Below are positions 10,673 to 23,500 of a DNA stretch of 64,000 nt, piece after piece. The DNA lies in assembly GCF_002575655.3 (NCBI RefSeq), contig NC_053037.3, positions 249,955,135 through 250,019,134 of the forward strand, in the 5' to 3' direction. The position numbers and the translations under genes were made by a program. Within the stretch, counting starts at the first letter, position 1. Each line of letters starts with the position of its first letter. This DNA comes from Aegilops tauschii subsp. strangulata (lineage: Eukaryota; Streptophyta; Magnoliopsida; Poales; Poaceae). The notes below the pieces were generated by a model. The model saw nothing but the letters and a program-made list of their open reading frames with translations. It searched no databases and was not told the origin of the DNA.

Positions 10673-11588
10673 TGATAGAGGCAAAGGTGTCCCGTCTTTC
10701 GATGAGATGATGGATCGCTTTGGTGGAAGTCGACTTTGACGATCCGACTACGAACGTGCGAGGACGTCGCGCCTTAGCAATCGCTAAACCAACTCCGAGA
10801 GGTTATCGACCACGCCGGAGCACGATCAACCTGACCACGAGGGTCTGTTTCCTGCGAGCAAACGAAGAACAAGCAAGAAACTGAGATTGCAATCTGGATA
10901 TTGCGAATATAAGATGAAAGCTTTATTGATCAAGGTGGAGTTCTGTGACGCCTTTGTCTGGTCGCTGAACACAAACGAAGTACGCGAAGTTGCAGCTATG
11001 GCGAACTTTTAATCTAAACAAAACCCAAAGTCTAAACGACGCCCTAAGGGCTGTATATATGGAGGAAGAGGGGGGGAATTTCGTGGCCCTTGAGGAAGGG
11101 GTCCGAAACCAACCCTATCTCTTGTTTCCCCACACATACGGACTCTAAAAACAGCCTATACTGATGTATTTCGAAATTACATGGGCCTGACCCAATAATA
11201 AGGTGACGCAGCACCTAGAATAGCCTCTGGACGAAAGTTATGAAGTAGCATCTTGTATATTTCGTCCATGGTTTCATGCACGCATTATGGTGGCTTCAAC
11301 GTCTTGAAATCATCACTTGTAACTCCGTTCTTGTTCCCCATGCGCATGCCATCATCTCCATGCTTGTTCTTGCTCCAATGTTCATCCTTCTCAAAGCTAG
11401 GCCCTTCATTTGTAAGCAAAACAAATGTATCCAATTTAGGCAGCATCATATTCTCATGAATATTAGAATCATTACCAAGAAACGAAAGTACCTGGTAATT
11501 TAATTGGCGTGCGCGAGCTCTAGTAATTGGTCCAGTATGTATAGCAGCAGGGGCTGTGGGTGTAACAATGGTATTGATGTCCTCATCA
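10673..11588 (-). repeat. G1-b 5' LTR (916 bp)
   Basis: Nearly identical to 4901-5818: one 2-bp deletion near 10713 and about three substitutions seen by eye. It is followed by the ACATC target duplication at 11589-11593. Antisense open frames inside are LTR copies of the Gag-Pol C-terminus. Confidence 0.94.
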
Positions 11589-11849
11589 ACATCACCATGT
11601 CAAGAGTCCATTCGGCGAGTGACACATGCGACATCTACTTCACATACACAAAGGTGAATCTTCTCCTTTACACGTGCTCACTTGACACCTTCGAGGATGG
11701 TATACTACTTGACACTCCACTCGTGTGCATGCATAGGTATTGTCGGAACACTACGGACGACGAGGAGGAGTGCAAGCGCCAAGGTACAACTACACCATCC
11801 GCGAGAGAAGCATGGAAGCGACGACGGAAGAAGAAGACGGAGATAGCTC

Positions 11850-12100
11850 CCAGGACCCGGACATCCGGCCAGGACCCCGGACATCCGGCCCCTGGAACCT
11901 CATCCACAGCAGCCGCCCCAGCCGCCAAGTACCATTAGCGGCCGGACATCCGGCGCCAGCCCCGGACATCCGGCGCCTCGCCAAAGCCCGGACATCCGGC
12001 CCTTCCCCCGAAAATTTGGCATCGACAACAGAAGGCACCCGAAGTTTGGCCACTTCAGCCCGGACATCCGGCCCGAGCCCCGGACATCCGGCGCCTGCCT
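11850..12100 (+). repeat. Interspersed CGGACATCCGG motif, seven copies
   Basis: The near-palindrome CCGGACATCCGG or its trimmed form occurs seven times at irregular spacing of 15-70 bp, upstream of the LTR TATA box. The right LTR (31168-31435) has eight copies, one with a base change, and the leader (24825-24895) has three more. The spacing is not strict, so this is a motif cluster rather than a simple tandem repeat. Confidence 0.85.
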
Positions 12101-12163
12101 GCGCGCAGCCACGGGCCAGACCCATGTATCTCTCTTTCCCACTTACCCCTTCGTGGCTTAGAC

Positions 12164-12171
12164 TATATATA
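12164..12171 (+). promoter_or_regulatory. TATA box of the G2 left LTR
   Basis: GACTATATATACTAC. The same element is in the right LTR at about 31505-31512. It lies about 65 bp downstream of the last CGGACATCCGG motif and is the likely G2 RNA promoter. Confidence 0.65.
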
Positions 12172-12552
12172 CTACTCCCTCTCCTCCTAGTTAGGGTTAG
12201 CATAGGTTTAGCTCATAGTTGAGATAGAGCTTTGCTCATCCATTACGGATCTCCTACTCGAGAGAGACTGCGGCCCCTCTTCGGAGAAGATCACCTTGGA
12301 TTGAAGACCCCCTCTTGGGTGGCCCCCATCAAGACCTCCTTACGGAGAAGAACCGGTTACCTTTGTATCGTCCTTTGTTGACTTTGGATCTTGTATCTTA
12401 CATTTGTGTTCATCGATCTAGCGCATGTGTGATCTTGTATCTCCCATGTATCTTGTTGGTTGAGTGATTTCTCTCGTGTTCATCGCGTTCTTCGTAGGGA
12501 TCCACTCCTTTCGTGAAAGATCGGCCATCTAGGGTTCCACCCTACATCATCT

Positions 12553-12560
12553 TGGTATCA
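12553..12560 (+). promoter_or_regulatory. Primer-binding site of G2, split by the LARD
   Basis: TGGTATCA follows the LTR by three bases. The site would continue TGAGC; the LARD entered at the ATGAG duplication (12560-12564 and 24546-24550), so it is cut by about 12 kb. Confidence 0.75.
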
Positions 12561-12970
12561 TGAGTGTAACGCCCCGAGACCGACGCTCCAGAAGACTTCC
12601 ATGTTTTTTTCGAGTTCGTCGTGTGTTTTTTGTTTGTTGCATTCATCATCGCTTTGCGTCTGCATGTTTTCATAAAACTTGCATCCGCTCGTAGTTGCCG
12701 CTTCTTCATCGCCTCCGTTGACCTTTCTCAGTCCAGCCGTTCTTTTGTGGTCCGGCCATTTGGCCCTTTCTGCACAGTGCACTGACCCCCTCGCCCGTGT
12801 CCGAAAACTTCCCCGAACCCGAACCGGACTATCGTTACCGTTGGGTCCGTATCATCCCCTAACATCTATAAAACATCTCCGTTTTATTATTCGGGCTACC
12901 TAACCTATTTATTTATGACCGCCCGATTATAATCGGACGGACCGGATTAATCCCTACCCTAATCCCCTGC

Positions 12971-12980
12971 CTATTTAAAT
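12971..12980 (+). promoter_or_regulatory. TATA-like element in the LARD LTR
   Basis: CTATTTAAATAGAC, followed about 30 bp later by the start of the GC-rich leader; the same at 20985-20994 in the right LTR. It is the likely start region of the LARD transcript. Confidence 0.5.
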
Positions 12981-13286
12981 AGACAAACCCTAAATTCTAG
13001 GGGATTTGTCCCCCTACCGCCGCCACCCACTCACCAAATCCCCCTCGGGATCCATCCCTCCCCAACCATCGCTCTTCACCTACAGCCTCCCGATCCCCTC
13101 GCCCTCCACCTCGCTCGATCCAGCGCCTCCCTGTCCTCTCCATCACCTCCTCCCCGCGTCCAGCCGCTGAGCCCATCCGGATGCAGCCGCTGTTCCTGTT
13201 CCTGAGCCACTGGAGCACCGCCCCGCTTCTGCCTCCTCGTTCGAGCGCCTCTGGAGTTGCTCCGTCTGTCATGCCTCACATGCATG

Positions 13287-13391
13287 GTAAGAACCCCGGT
13301 GAGCTGCGCATGCCCGTTCCCCTCTTCTCTTCTCTATCTCCCGACTTATCTCTCTCACGCGTCTCTCTTTCTCTCTGTACCGCTGCAACAG
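13287..13391 (+). other. Possible intron in the LARD transcript leader (105 bp)
   Basis: A GTAAG donor follows CATG, then comes a pyrimidine-rich tract (CTCTCTTTCTCTCTG) and a CAACAG acceptor. The right LTR has the same layout and length at 21299-21403. The sites fit plant splice consensus, but there is no transcript evidence here. Confidence 0.35.
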
Positions 13392-16300
13392 GGAGCCGCC
13401 ATGGCCATGGATGCCGTCCGCCGCCTCCAGCTCGAAGCTCCATTGCGCCCAAGCCTTGGAGGCGACCGGATCCGGCCCGGATCGACCTCCCCAAGCCCCC
13501 AACACCGGACTCTCCTGCTCACCCTCTGATTCCTGCGTCGACGACCCGAGACCAGGCGCCCCCAGCAGGACCAGCCCCGTCGCCCCTCTCCTTCCTTCCT
13601 CCACTTCTTCTCTCTCGCTCTCTCTGATGGTGTCGCGACGCCGCCGTTTTTGTAGGAGCCTGCCGCCCATGGATCTCCTTGAGGTTCCCGTCGCCCTCGC
13701 CTCGTTCCAGGGAGGGACGCCCTCGCGCCCGCTCCTCCTGTCTGCCCGGGCGCCGCCGCCTCGCGACCCTGCATCCCTCATCGCCAGGAGCTCGTCCCCA
13801 AGTCCCGCCAGCTCCGCCTCGCCAAGTCGTCGCCGTCCCCACCTTCGGTGCCCCAAGTCCCCGCTGCCGTCGTCGAGCCCTGCTTCTGCCTCGCCCGCTC
13901 GTCTCTGTACGCGAGGGAAACGAGCACCCCGCCCCGCGTTGACCAGTCCAGCGCCAGCCTGGACGAGCGCCACTCGCCGCGCGAGGCCACCTCTGCTCCC
14001 GCTGCGGCCCAGCTCCCTCTGCCGCCAAGGCCCAGCGGTGCCTCCCCTTGGCCCGTCACCGCGATCCCCAAGGCCCAGTTCCCTGTAGCCCAATGTGAGC
14101 AACTCCCCTCAGCCCAGTACAACTTAGATTCGGCCCATGTATTTTTTTCCTGCGCTACGAATTTGTCTAATTATCCAGAGAGCTGCCTGTTTTACAGAAA
14201 AACCCTCCATGTTCATGCATTTAATATCTCATAAACCGTGCATCAGATTAAAGTACTTCTTATATGGAAAATGTCTAGAATTTCATCTAGTTTCATAATA
14301 TGCTGCTCTCATCCAGGTTTAAAATGTTTAAACTTGCTGTTTATTTAATTTGCTTAAATGCCATGTTAAAATGATTTATTTCATAACTAATTAACCGTAG
14401 CTCCGATTTTAATAAACTTTATATGTAAATGGGGTAGAAAAATGCATAGATTAACATGGTGCACTCTTCTTGCATGTTTAACAACTCTAAAATATGGTTT
14501 AGGGCAGAACAGTACCAAATCCATAAATTGCATATCAGGATTTTTCCGGACTTGTTGCTTGTTGTTCCGGCCTCATTTAAACTTGCCTAAATAGTTAGTT
14601 TTCATATGCTTCACCCCTTGCCATGTTTAACAACATTTAATATTGTTGGGTACATAACCGAGAGTGAACTAAATAATCGTATGTGGTGTTTCATCAATAT
14701 GCACCGAGTTGCATATTGAGCTCCACTTAATTTGTAGTGTTGTTTGTTGCACTTTGCCATGCCATGCCTCATTAAATCGGACATGCATCATACTTGATTT
14801 TTGCATCATGCCATGCTTATGTGATGGTTGTTTACTATGTTGTTTGCTTCTTTCCGGTTTGCTTCTCTTGTTAGCTTCGGTTTCGTTCCGGAGTTGTGAG
14901 GATTCGTTCGACTTCATCCGTTTGTCTTCTTCATGGACTCGTTCTTCTTCCTAGCGGGATTTCAGGCAAGATGACCATACCCTCGAAATCACTTCTTTCT
15001 TTGCTTGCTACTTGTTCACTCTATTTGCTATGCCGCGCTACCTACCACTTGCTATGTCATGCCTCCCATATTGCCATGTCAAGCCTCTAACCCACCTTCC
15101 TAGCAACCGTTGTTTGGCTATGTTACCGCTTTTGCTCAGCCCCTCTTATAGCGTGTTAGTTGCAGGTGAAGTTGAAGATTGCTCCATGTTGGAACATGTT
15201 TATGTTGGGATATCACAATATCTCTTATCTTAATTAATGCATCTATATACTTGGTAAAGGGTGGAAGGCTCGGCCTTATGCCTGGTGATTTGTTCCACTC
15301 TTGCCGCCCTAGTTTCCGTCATACCGGTGTTATGTTCCTTAATTTTGCGTTCCTTACACGGTTGGGTGATTTATGGGAACCCCTTGACAGTTCGCTTTGA
15401 ATAAAACTCCTCGAGCAAGGCCCAACCTTGGTTTTACCATTTGCTACCACCTATCCCCTTTTCCCTTGGGTTCTGCAGACTCAAGGGTCATCTTTATTTT
15501 AGACCACCCCGGGCCAGTGCTCCTTCGAGTGTTGGTCCGAACCGAGCAGCCTGCGGGGCCACCTCGAGGAAACTCGAGGCCTGGTTTTACTCGTAGCTTG
15601 ACTTATCCGGTGTGCCCTGAGAACGAGATATGTGCAGCTCCTATTGGGATTTGTCGGCACATCGGGCGGCTTTGCTGGTCTTGTTTTACCATTGTCGAAA
15701 TGTCTTGTAAACCGGGATTCCGAGACTGATCGGGTCTTCCCGGGAGAAGGTTTATCCTTCGTTGACCGTGAGAGCTTATAATGGGCTAAGTTGGGACACC
15801 CCTGCAGGGTATAAACTTTCGAGAGCCGTGCCCGCGGTTATGTGGCAGATGGGAATTTGTTAATATCCGGTTGTAGAGAACTTGACACTCGACTTAATTA
15901 AAATGCATCAACCGTGTGTGTAGCCGTGATGGTCTCTTTTCGGCGGAGTCTGGGAAGTGAACACGGCTTTTGAGTTATGTCTGACGTAAGTAGAAGTTCA
16001 GGATCACTTCTTGATCATTACTAGTTGACGACCGTTCCGTTGCTCCTCTTCTCGCTCTTATTTGCGTATGTTAGCCACCATATATGCTTAGTGCTTGCTG
16101 CAGCTCCACCTCATTACCCCATCCTTCTTATAAGATTAAATAGTCTTGATCTCGCGGGTGTGAGATTGCTGAGTCCTCGTGACTCACCAGATTCTTCCAA
16201 AACAGTTGCAGGTGCCGACGATACCAGTGCAGGCAACGCAACCTAGCTCAAGTGGGAGTTCGACGAGGAACGTGGTCGTTACTATGTTTCGTTTCCTGAT

Positions 16301-16585
16301 GATCAGTAGTGGAGCCCAGTTGGGACGATCGGGGATCTACCATTTGGGGTTGTCTTCTTTTCTTTTGGTTCCGTAGTCGGACCTATGTGTGTACTCTGAT
16401 TGATGTATGATTTATTTATGTATTGTGTGAAGTGGCGATTGTAAGCCAACTCTTTATCCCATTCTTGTTCATTACATGGGATTGTGTGAAGATGACCCTT
16501 CTTGCGACAAAACCACAATGCGGTTATGCCTCTAAGTCGTGCCTCGACACGTGGGAGATATAACCGCATCGTGGGCGTTACAAGT

Positions 16586-16600
16586 TGGTAATCAGAGCCA
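16586..16600 (+). promoter_or_regulatory. Primer-binding site of the LARD
   Basis: TGGTAATCAGAGCCA, three bases inside the LTR, is the initiator tRNA-Met type with one extra A. It fixes the element orientation as plus. Confidence 0.8.
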
Positions 16601-19600
16601 TCCCTGACTTAGGAGCCCCCTGCTTGATCGAATCGCTGGTGTTGTTGAGTCTAGAACAAAAATGTTTTGAGTCTTAGGATTATATATATCGGAGAGTAGG
16701 ATTCTTTTTTACTCCTCAGTCCCTTCGTCGCTCTGGTGAGGCCTCCTGACATAGATGTTTTGACTTTCCTCTCCTCAAAGTTCACTAAAAAAAATTTAGG
16801 ATCACGCGGGTATCTTAGAATCGTTCCGATGGTTTTGTGACGAGAACATTGTTCTTGGTGCCTCCTGACATTTAGGGGTTGTGGCAGTGTCCCGGGGAGT
16901 TGAGCTCCAAGGTGTTGTCGTCACAATTTTATCATTGCAGTTCTGGAATACCTGAGTTTCGCCGACATCGAAAATCTCTTTTATGTAGTTGTTGGTGAGA
17001 TCACCTCGACGCCACCCAGTGCTGGGGCGGGAGAGTATTGCCATAACTCGTATAACGGATGCTTTTTGAAGGTTGAGGTAAATGATTTCCGAAGGTTTCT
17101 TGGTTATGTGTTGAAGGATGGATACAGCTGGATCTAGGTATTGTTAGTTTGGGTGAGATATTTGTGTCCCCTGTATCCCCAACACCTGATTGCATAACCA
17201 GAAAGTTTCGGGAGTTTATAAGTGGGAATTCAAGTAGCTCCTAGGATATCTTTCCGACAGATGCATGATATGAGATTGGGGTTCGACGTCTAGTGGTCCG
17301 CCTTTCCACGGTTGGTTTTACAGTGGTCTCGTAGTGTCTTAAAGAGTCCTTGGCTATGCCGACTCGGGGACGCTTCGTATGTCATGTGCACTGCCTTGTA
17401 CATGATGGTGCTGTACGATCGAGCCCGTGTGGGCCCCACCACGAAAACTTCGGACGAAATCTCTATCATATGTTTGTTCCGGCTTATTCTGCAAGCCAAA
17501 TCCTTTGTTTTTGTTTTGTTTTGTGGTATTCGAGTTGCTTCAATGCCAAGTGTTGATTCCATACCTTATCCTAAGCGGTGTTCTCATATTCCTATGTGGA
17601 TACTAATCATTCTTGACCATCGAGATTGCCATCTTAATTCTATTTCCAACCGGTGCGTTTCTCTTCGAGATGATCCCATCATTCTCCCCATTTGGAAGAT
17701 CAATAATAAGTTTTCTCAACGTTGTTTGTTTCATCTGCCCGAAGTTGCCTTTGTTTTCCCGCCCTCCCACCCTTTTTCTTCAAACACTCAGATTTCTTAA
17801 TCAAGTATCCATCTTATAGATAGGAAGCCTCTCCATTCTTTTCCGTAAATGTTCTTATCCGGTGATTCTCAGGAAGATACTAACGGAGCCTTAACTTCAT
17901 CATTATTCGTTCTTTTTCTTCTCCAGTGGACTAAATTCAAGCCTTCAATGTTGGTCATATTCATTTCCTTGTTTCAAATGCTTTCTCATGTCGGTGCATC
18001 TCTTAATCATCCACCTCTTGCTATTCATGTTATCTGGAGTGCTGAAGATATCTCAGAAGATTCGCATTTCCATTCCCAATCCGTTCAAGCTATCTCGAGG
18101 TTGTTATCTCTTTTGAGCCATTTAATTCAACCGGCGCAATCTTTCTTTTAATCATACCAAGTTGTTTCTTTTGAGTGGGCCCTAACCCACAGGTCTTTTC
18201 CCAGGATCTTACCTAACTCTTCTAATTCTTTCCGGAGTTATTCTCAAATTCATTGCAAAGTTTGACGTAAGAATGAATTATCAGCAGTCAAATGTCTTTC
18301 TCCAAGATCTTTCAAATTCTTTCATCGTTGGTTCATCATTTCTATTATCCATTGTTCTGGAGTGTCTCAATAATTCATGGTGGTGTTTCTCATCGTCATT
18401 CTCAACATTTGAAGACCGAAGAAGAGTTTCTCTTAAATCTTGCTCCATTCTCTTCAAGATTCATGGTTCTAGCTTATGCCACCCTCTCATAATTGTTTTC
18501 GATTGCGGGAATTCTTTTTACCCATACGGAGCATTTCATGAGTTGTTTTCGTTTCTTGATCATCCAAAGGCCATCATGTCAGAATTATTCATTCCAGCTT
18601 TCAGCTCTCGTTCTCCAAATCTTACCGGTGCATCGTTCAAATATCCTCTAATCAGTTCATGATCTCTTCGTTCTCATGTATCTAAATCACCTTAAGTTTC
18701 TTTCATTTTCAAATTCTTCCCGGTGAATTGTGCCTTTGCTACTTTCATTTTCAATTCTTACGGTGGTTCGTTCAAGAGTTCTCTTCCTTCGTTATCATAT
18801 CAATTTATTCGTTGTTTCAATCCTACCGATGGTTCGTTGAAGATTTTTCTCAAGTTTGCGCCATATCTATCTTAATCCTTTCTACGAAAATAAGTAGTAT
18901 GCCAAATCCGTTGCTTGTCATCAATTTAAATTGGTGAAGGATACGCATAACGTAATTCTTATTATTGTTTCATCCAAGTGGTCTAGTTTCTTCTTTCCAG
19001 AGTTGTTCATCATGTCATTTTCTTGGTTCGAGACGCTTCATTTTTTCTTTTCCGGAGTTCCAAGTTTTCTCGGTTATCTCGTCACGAAGCTCCATCTAAA
19101 TCATTGCAATGCTTCAATTCTTGTTTTTTTCTACCTTCACTTCCTTCCTACCATTTCTTTTCTTACCGGAGTTCTTCATGGAGGCTCTACATGTGCTTCG
19201 TCAAGGATTCTTTTCATTCTTCAATTGTTCTTCAAGATTTTTCTCGAAGTTTAGATCCGCCAAGCTATACTTTAAAATAAACATGGTGTTCAACACATGT
19301 TTTGTTTTGTGGAGTCCAAGCATTCATCATCTTGCATTCTAAAGTGCAATTCGTTCTACCTTATCATTTGAGGTGGTGTTATGTCTTTCTTGACAGTTTG
19401 AATTCGCGTTTCATGATTCACATGTTGTCAAGAATGAGATATTTTAAATCCACCAATCTCTTCGTTGGATTCATCTTGTGTCATGTTTCACCTAAAGCTT
19501 TCCCTAAGGATTTTTGCTATTTATGGTGCTCATAAATGACCCAAGTTCTTCATTTATCCTCCCGGCGAAATAAGTTTCTCGTCTCCTTGTTTATATCAAT

Positions 19601-20562
19601 CCAATCTATTGTTTTTCCGTTATTGGCAGAATTTCACCTCAAGTTTTTGAGATGTTTTCCATAAGCCCACAACAAGCTTGTTCTTTTCGTTGTTGATTTT
19701 TCCAACAACTCCGTTCAATCCTACTTCGTAAGGATGCTCTTTAAAATTCATTTATGGTAGGAGATGTTGGTTTCATTCTTCGTTCTATTCACTCCAACTA
19801 TCTAACTATCATGCATTGTTTCCGGAGGCTTTGTGATGTTGCTCTCTTCGACCAATCATCTTGTTTTGTCAAGATCATGTAATTTTTCCTTTCTTATCCA
19901 TTTAGCCGGAGTGTCGTGTTTTCATTCGAGTTCTCTCATCTTATCAAGTTTTGTCTCCTTCCTCAACCGGAGTGCTGTCTGAAATCTTTCTTACCCCTTG
20001 TGCCATTCTTTCATTAGTTCCGGAGGCAATGTGTTGTTAATTTCATCGAGTATCCTCTCATCTTGTCAAGATCATGCTCAATTCCTTCCATTTACAGTCG
20101 GAGTGCTGTCCAAATTATATCACTCTTATTCCTTCTCCATCTTGTTTTAACCGGAGTGTTGTCGTAATTGATCTTTATCGTTCCTTGTACATCTCGTTTC
20201 AACCGGAGTGCTCGCATGTACTTCTCGTCCATTGTTCTCGTCATTCATAGCTTTGCAAACTCCAAGGTTCACATGGAGTTCCGTGTTTCTCTTTTCTACC
20301 GTTGTGCTTTCATATTCCTTTTGATCCGTTAAGCTCTTGTTTCATATTCTTCAACCTACAAAGGTTCTCGCAATGTTCCTTGTTCCTCTTTGATAACGGA
20401 GTGTTTTCAATCTCGTTCATCTCCCTTTGTTTTCTCTCTTTTCGTTCGTTCAATCTCTCAAGGCTCGTGGTTTCACTCATTTGTCAAGAAGCAATTTGTT
20501 TTACCTCTTCCTCTTCCGCTTCTCTCCGGTGCCATCCTAGATCTTGGGACGAGATCCTTTTG
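16601..20562 (+). other. LARD internal region, no coding sequence
   Basis: About 4 kb. The first kilobase is mixed sequence; from about 17600 it is T-rich on the plus strand. From about 18200 the motif CCGGAGT with a following T, G or C recurs at irregular spacing of roughly 50-100 bp, suggesting a decayed minisatellite. The longest frames (100-162 codons, for example 17312-17800) show no known domain and lack supporting context. I see no gene. Confidence 0.8.
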
Positions 20563-20576
20563 TAGTGGTGGAGTGT
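20563..20576 (+). promoter_or_regulatory. Probable polypurine tract of the LARD
   Basis: AGTGGTGGAGTGT, purine-rich and directly before the right LTR. It is a weak match, called by position. Confidence 0.5.
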
Positions 20577-23500
20577 TGTAATGCCCCGAGACCGACGCTC
20601 TAGAAGACTTCCATGTTTTTTTCGAGTTCGTCTTGTGTTTTTTTGTTTGTTGCATTCATCATCGCTTTGCATCCGCATGTTTTCATAAAACTTGCATCCA
20701 CTCGTAGTTGTCGCTTCTTCATCGCCTCCGTTGACCTTTCTCAGTCCAGCCGTTCTTTTGTGGTCCGGCCGTTTGGCCCTTTCTGCACAGTGCACTGACC
20801 CCCTCGCCCGTGTCCGAAAACTTCCCCGAACCCGAACCGGACTATCGTTACCGTTGGGTCTGGATCATCCCCTAACATCTATAAAACATCTTCGTTTTAT
20901 TATTCGGGCTACCTAACCTATTTATTTACGACCGCCCGATTATAATCGGACGGACCGGATTAATCCCTACCCTAATCCCCTACCTATTTAAATAGACAAA
21001 CCCTAAATTCTAGGGGATTTGTCCCCTACCGCCGCCACCCACTCACCAAATCCCCCTCGGGATCCATCCCTCCCCAATCATCGCTCGCCACCTACAGCCT
21101 CCAGATCCCCTCGCCCTCCACCTCGCTCGATCCAGCGCCTCCCTGTCCTCCCCATCGCCTCCTCCCCACGTCCAGCCGCTGAGCCCATCCGGATGCCGCC
21201 GCTGCTCCTGTCCCTGAGCCACTGGAGCACCGCCCCGCTTCTGCCTCCTCGTTCGAGCGCCGCTGGAGTTGCTCCGTCCGTCATGCCTCGCGTGCATGGT
21301 AAGAACCCCGGTGAGCTGCGCATGCCCGTTTCCCTCTTCTCTTCTCTATCTCCCGACTTATCTCTCTCACGCGTCTCTCTTTCTCTCTGTACCGCTGCAA
21401 CAGGGAGCCGCCATGGCCATGGATGTCGTCCGCCGCCTCCAGCTCGAAGCTCCGTTGCGCCCAAGCCTCGGAGGCGACCGGATCCGGCCCGGATCGACCT
21501 CCCCAAGCCCCCAACACCGGACTCTCCTGCTCACCCTCTGCTTCCTGCGCCGACGACCCAAGACCAGGCGCCCCCAGCAGGTCCAGCCCCGTCGCCCTCT
21601 CCTTGCTTCCTCCACTTCTTCTCTCTCACTCTCTCTGGTGGTGTCGCGACGCCGCCGTTTTTGCAGGAGCCTGCCGCCCATGGATATCCTGGAGGTTCCC
21701 GTCGCCCCCGCCTCGTTCCAGGGAGGGACGCCCTCGCGCCCGCTCCTCCTGTCTGCCCGAGCGCCGCCTCCTCGCGACCCTGCATCCCTCGTCGCCGGGA
21801 GCTCGTCCCCAAGTCCCGCCAGCGCCGCCTCGCCAAGTCGTCGCCGTCCCCACCTTCGGTGCCCCAAGTCCCCGCTGCCGCCGTCGAGCCCTGCTTCTGC
21901 CTCGCCCGCTCGTCTCTGTACGCGAGGGAAACGAGCACCCCGCCCCGCGTTGACCAGTCCAGCGCCAGCCTGGACGAGCGCCACTCGCCGCGCGAGGCCA
22001 CCTCTGCTCCCGCTGCAGCCCAGCTCCCTCTGCCGCCAAGGCCCAGCGGTGCCTCCCCTTGGCCCGTCACCGCGATCCCCAAGGCACAGTTCCCTGTAGC
22101 CCAATGTGAGCAACTCCCCTCAGCCCAGTACAACTCAGATTCGGCCCATGTATTTTTTTTCCTGCGCTGCGAATTTGTCTAATTATCCAGAGAGCTGCCT
22201 GTTTAACAGAAAAACCCTGCATGTTCATGAATTTAATATCTCATAAACCGTGCATCAGATTAAAGTACTTCTTATATGGAAAATGTCTAGAATTTCATCT
22301 AGTTTCATAATATGCTGCTCTCATCCAGGTTTAAAATGTTTAAACTTGCTGTTTATTTAATTTGCTTAAATGCCATGTTAAAATGATTTATTTCATAACT
22401 AATTAACCGTAGCTCCGATTTTAATAAAATTTATATGTAAATGGGGTAGAAAAATGCATAGATTAACATGGTGCACTCTTCTTGCATGTTTAACAACTCT
22501 AAAGTGTGGTTTAGGGCAGAACAATACCAAATCCATAAATTGCATATCAGGATTTTTCCGGACTTGTTGCTTGTTGTTCCGGCCTCATTTAAACTTGCCT
22601 AAATAGTTAGTTTTCATATGCTTCACCCCTTGCCATGTTTAACAACATTTAATATTGTTGGGTACATAACCAAGAGAGAACTAAATAATCGTATGTGGTG
22701 TTTCGTCAATATGCAACGAGTTGCATATTGAGCTCCACTTAATTTGTAGTGTTGTTTGTTGCACTTTGCCATGCCATGCCTCATTAAATCGGACATGCAT
22801 CATACTTGATTTTTGCATCATGCCATGCTTATGTGATGGTTGTTTACTATGTTGTTTGCTTCTTTCCGGTTTGCTTCTCTTGTTAGCTTCGGTTTCATTC
22901 CGGAGTTGTGAGGATTCGTTCGACTTCATCCGTTTGTCTTCTTCGTGGACTCGTTCTTCTTCCTAGCGGGATTTCAGGTCGCTCTATTTGCTATGCCGCG
23001 CTACCTACCACTTGCTATATCATGCCTCCCATATTGCCATGTCAAGCCTCTAACCCACCTTCCTAGCAACCGTTGTTTGGCTATGTTACCGCTTTTGCTC
23101 AGCCCCTCTTATGGCGTGTTAGTTGCAGGTGAAGTTGAAGATTGCTCCATGTTGGAACATGTTTATGTTGGGATATCACAATATCTCTTATCTTAATTAA
23201 TGCATCTATATACTTGGTAAAGGGTGGAAGGCTCGGCCTTATGCCTGGTGATTTGTTCCACCCTTGCCGCCCTAGTTTCCGTCATACCGGTGTTATGTTC
23301 CTTGATTTTGCGTTCCTTACGCGGTTGGGTGATTTATGGGACCCCCTTGACAGTTCGCTTTGAATAAAACTCCTCCAGCAAGGCCCAACCTTGGTTTTAC
23401 CATTTGCTACCACCTATCCCCTTTTCCCTTGGGTTCTGCAGACTAAAGGGTCATCTTTATTTTAGACCCCCCCGGGCCAGTGCTCCTTCGAGTGTTGGTC

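Larger units (their letters stand above)
4901..11588 (-). mobile_element. G1-b: complete Ty3/gypsy element, 6,688 bp, lacking RT and RNase H
   Basis: Two LTRs (4901-5818 and 10673-11588) start TGATAGAGGC and end CCTCATCA on the plus strand, with target duplication ACATC on both sides. Reading on minus: 5' LTR, primer-binding site, a leader of about 1.2 kb, gag, protease, integrase, polypurine tract, 3' LTR. By eye the LTRs differ by about three substitutions and one 2-bp gap, so the insertion is recent. The chromovirus lineage (perhaps CRM-like) is suggested by the pol frame running into the LTR, but the lineage is inference. Confidence 0.95.
11594..12549 (+). repeat. G2 left LTR, remainder after G1-b
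   Basis: Continues the LTR begun at 4876-4900 and matches 30906-31911 of the right LTR. It ends CCCTACATCA just before the primer-binding site. It carries seven copies of the CCGGACATCCGG motif (11850-12100) and a TATA box at 12164-12171. ORFs across it (for example 11504-11938) are not credible genes. Confidence 0.92.
12565..16582 (+). repeat. LARD left LTR (4,018 bp)
   Basis: Matches 20577-24545 throughout. It contains a TATA-like TATTTAAATA, a GC-rich segment at about 13010-14110, then AT-rich DNA. It retains about 50 bp near 14968-15018 that the right LTR lacks. Many ORFs on both strands in the GC-rich part are composition artefacts: they overlap in several frames and are not conserved between the two LTRs. 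Confidence 0.93.

Noticed and set aside
11850..12100. CRISPR-like array
   Set aside because: Repeats are 11-12 bp, irregularly spaced and inside a plant LTR; no cas genes.
11504..12222. Several ORFs through the CGGACATCCGG cluster
   Set aside because: The repeat is open in many frames; the proteins are simple translations of the motif.
13269..14102. 277-codon antisense frame in the GC-rich LTR segment (and its partner at 21367-22113)
   Set aside because: High GC content removes stops in all frames; no domain and no promoter.
21019..22182. 387-codon frame in the LARD right LTR
   Set aside because: It starts at TTG, is low-complexity Pro/Ser/Arg, overlaps equally long frames on the other strand, and is broken in the left LTR.
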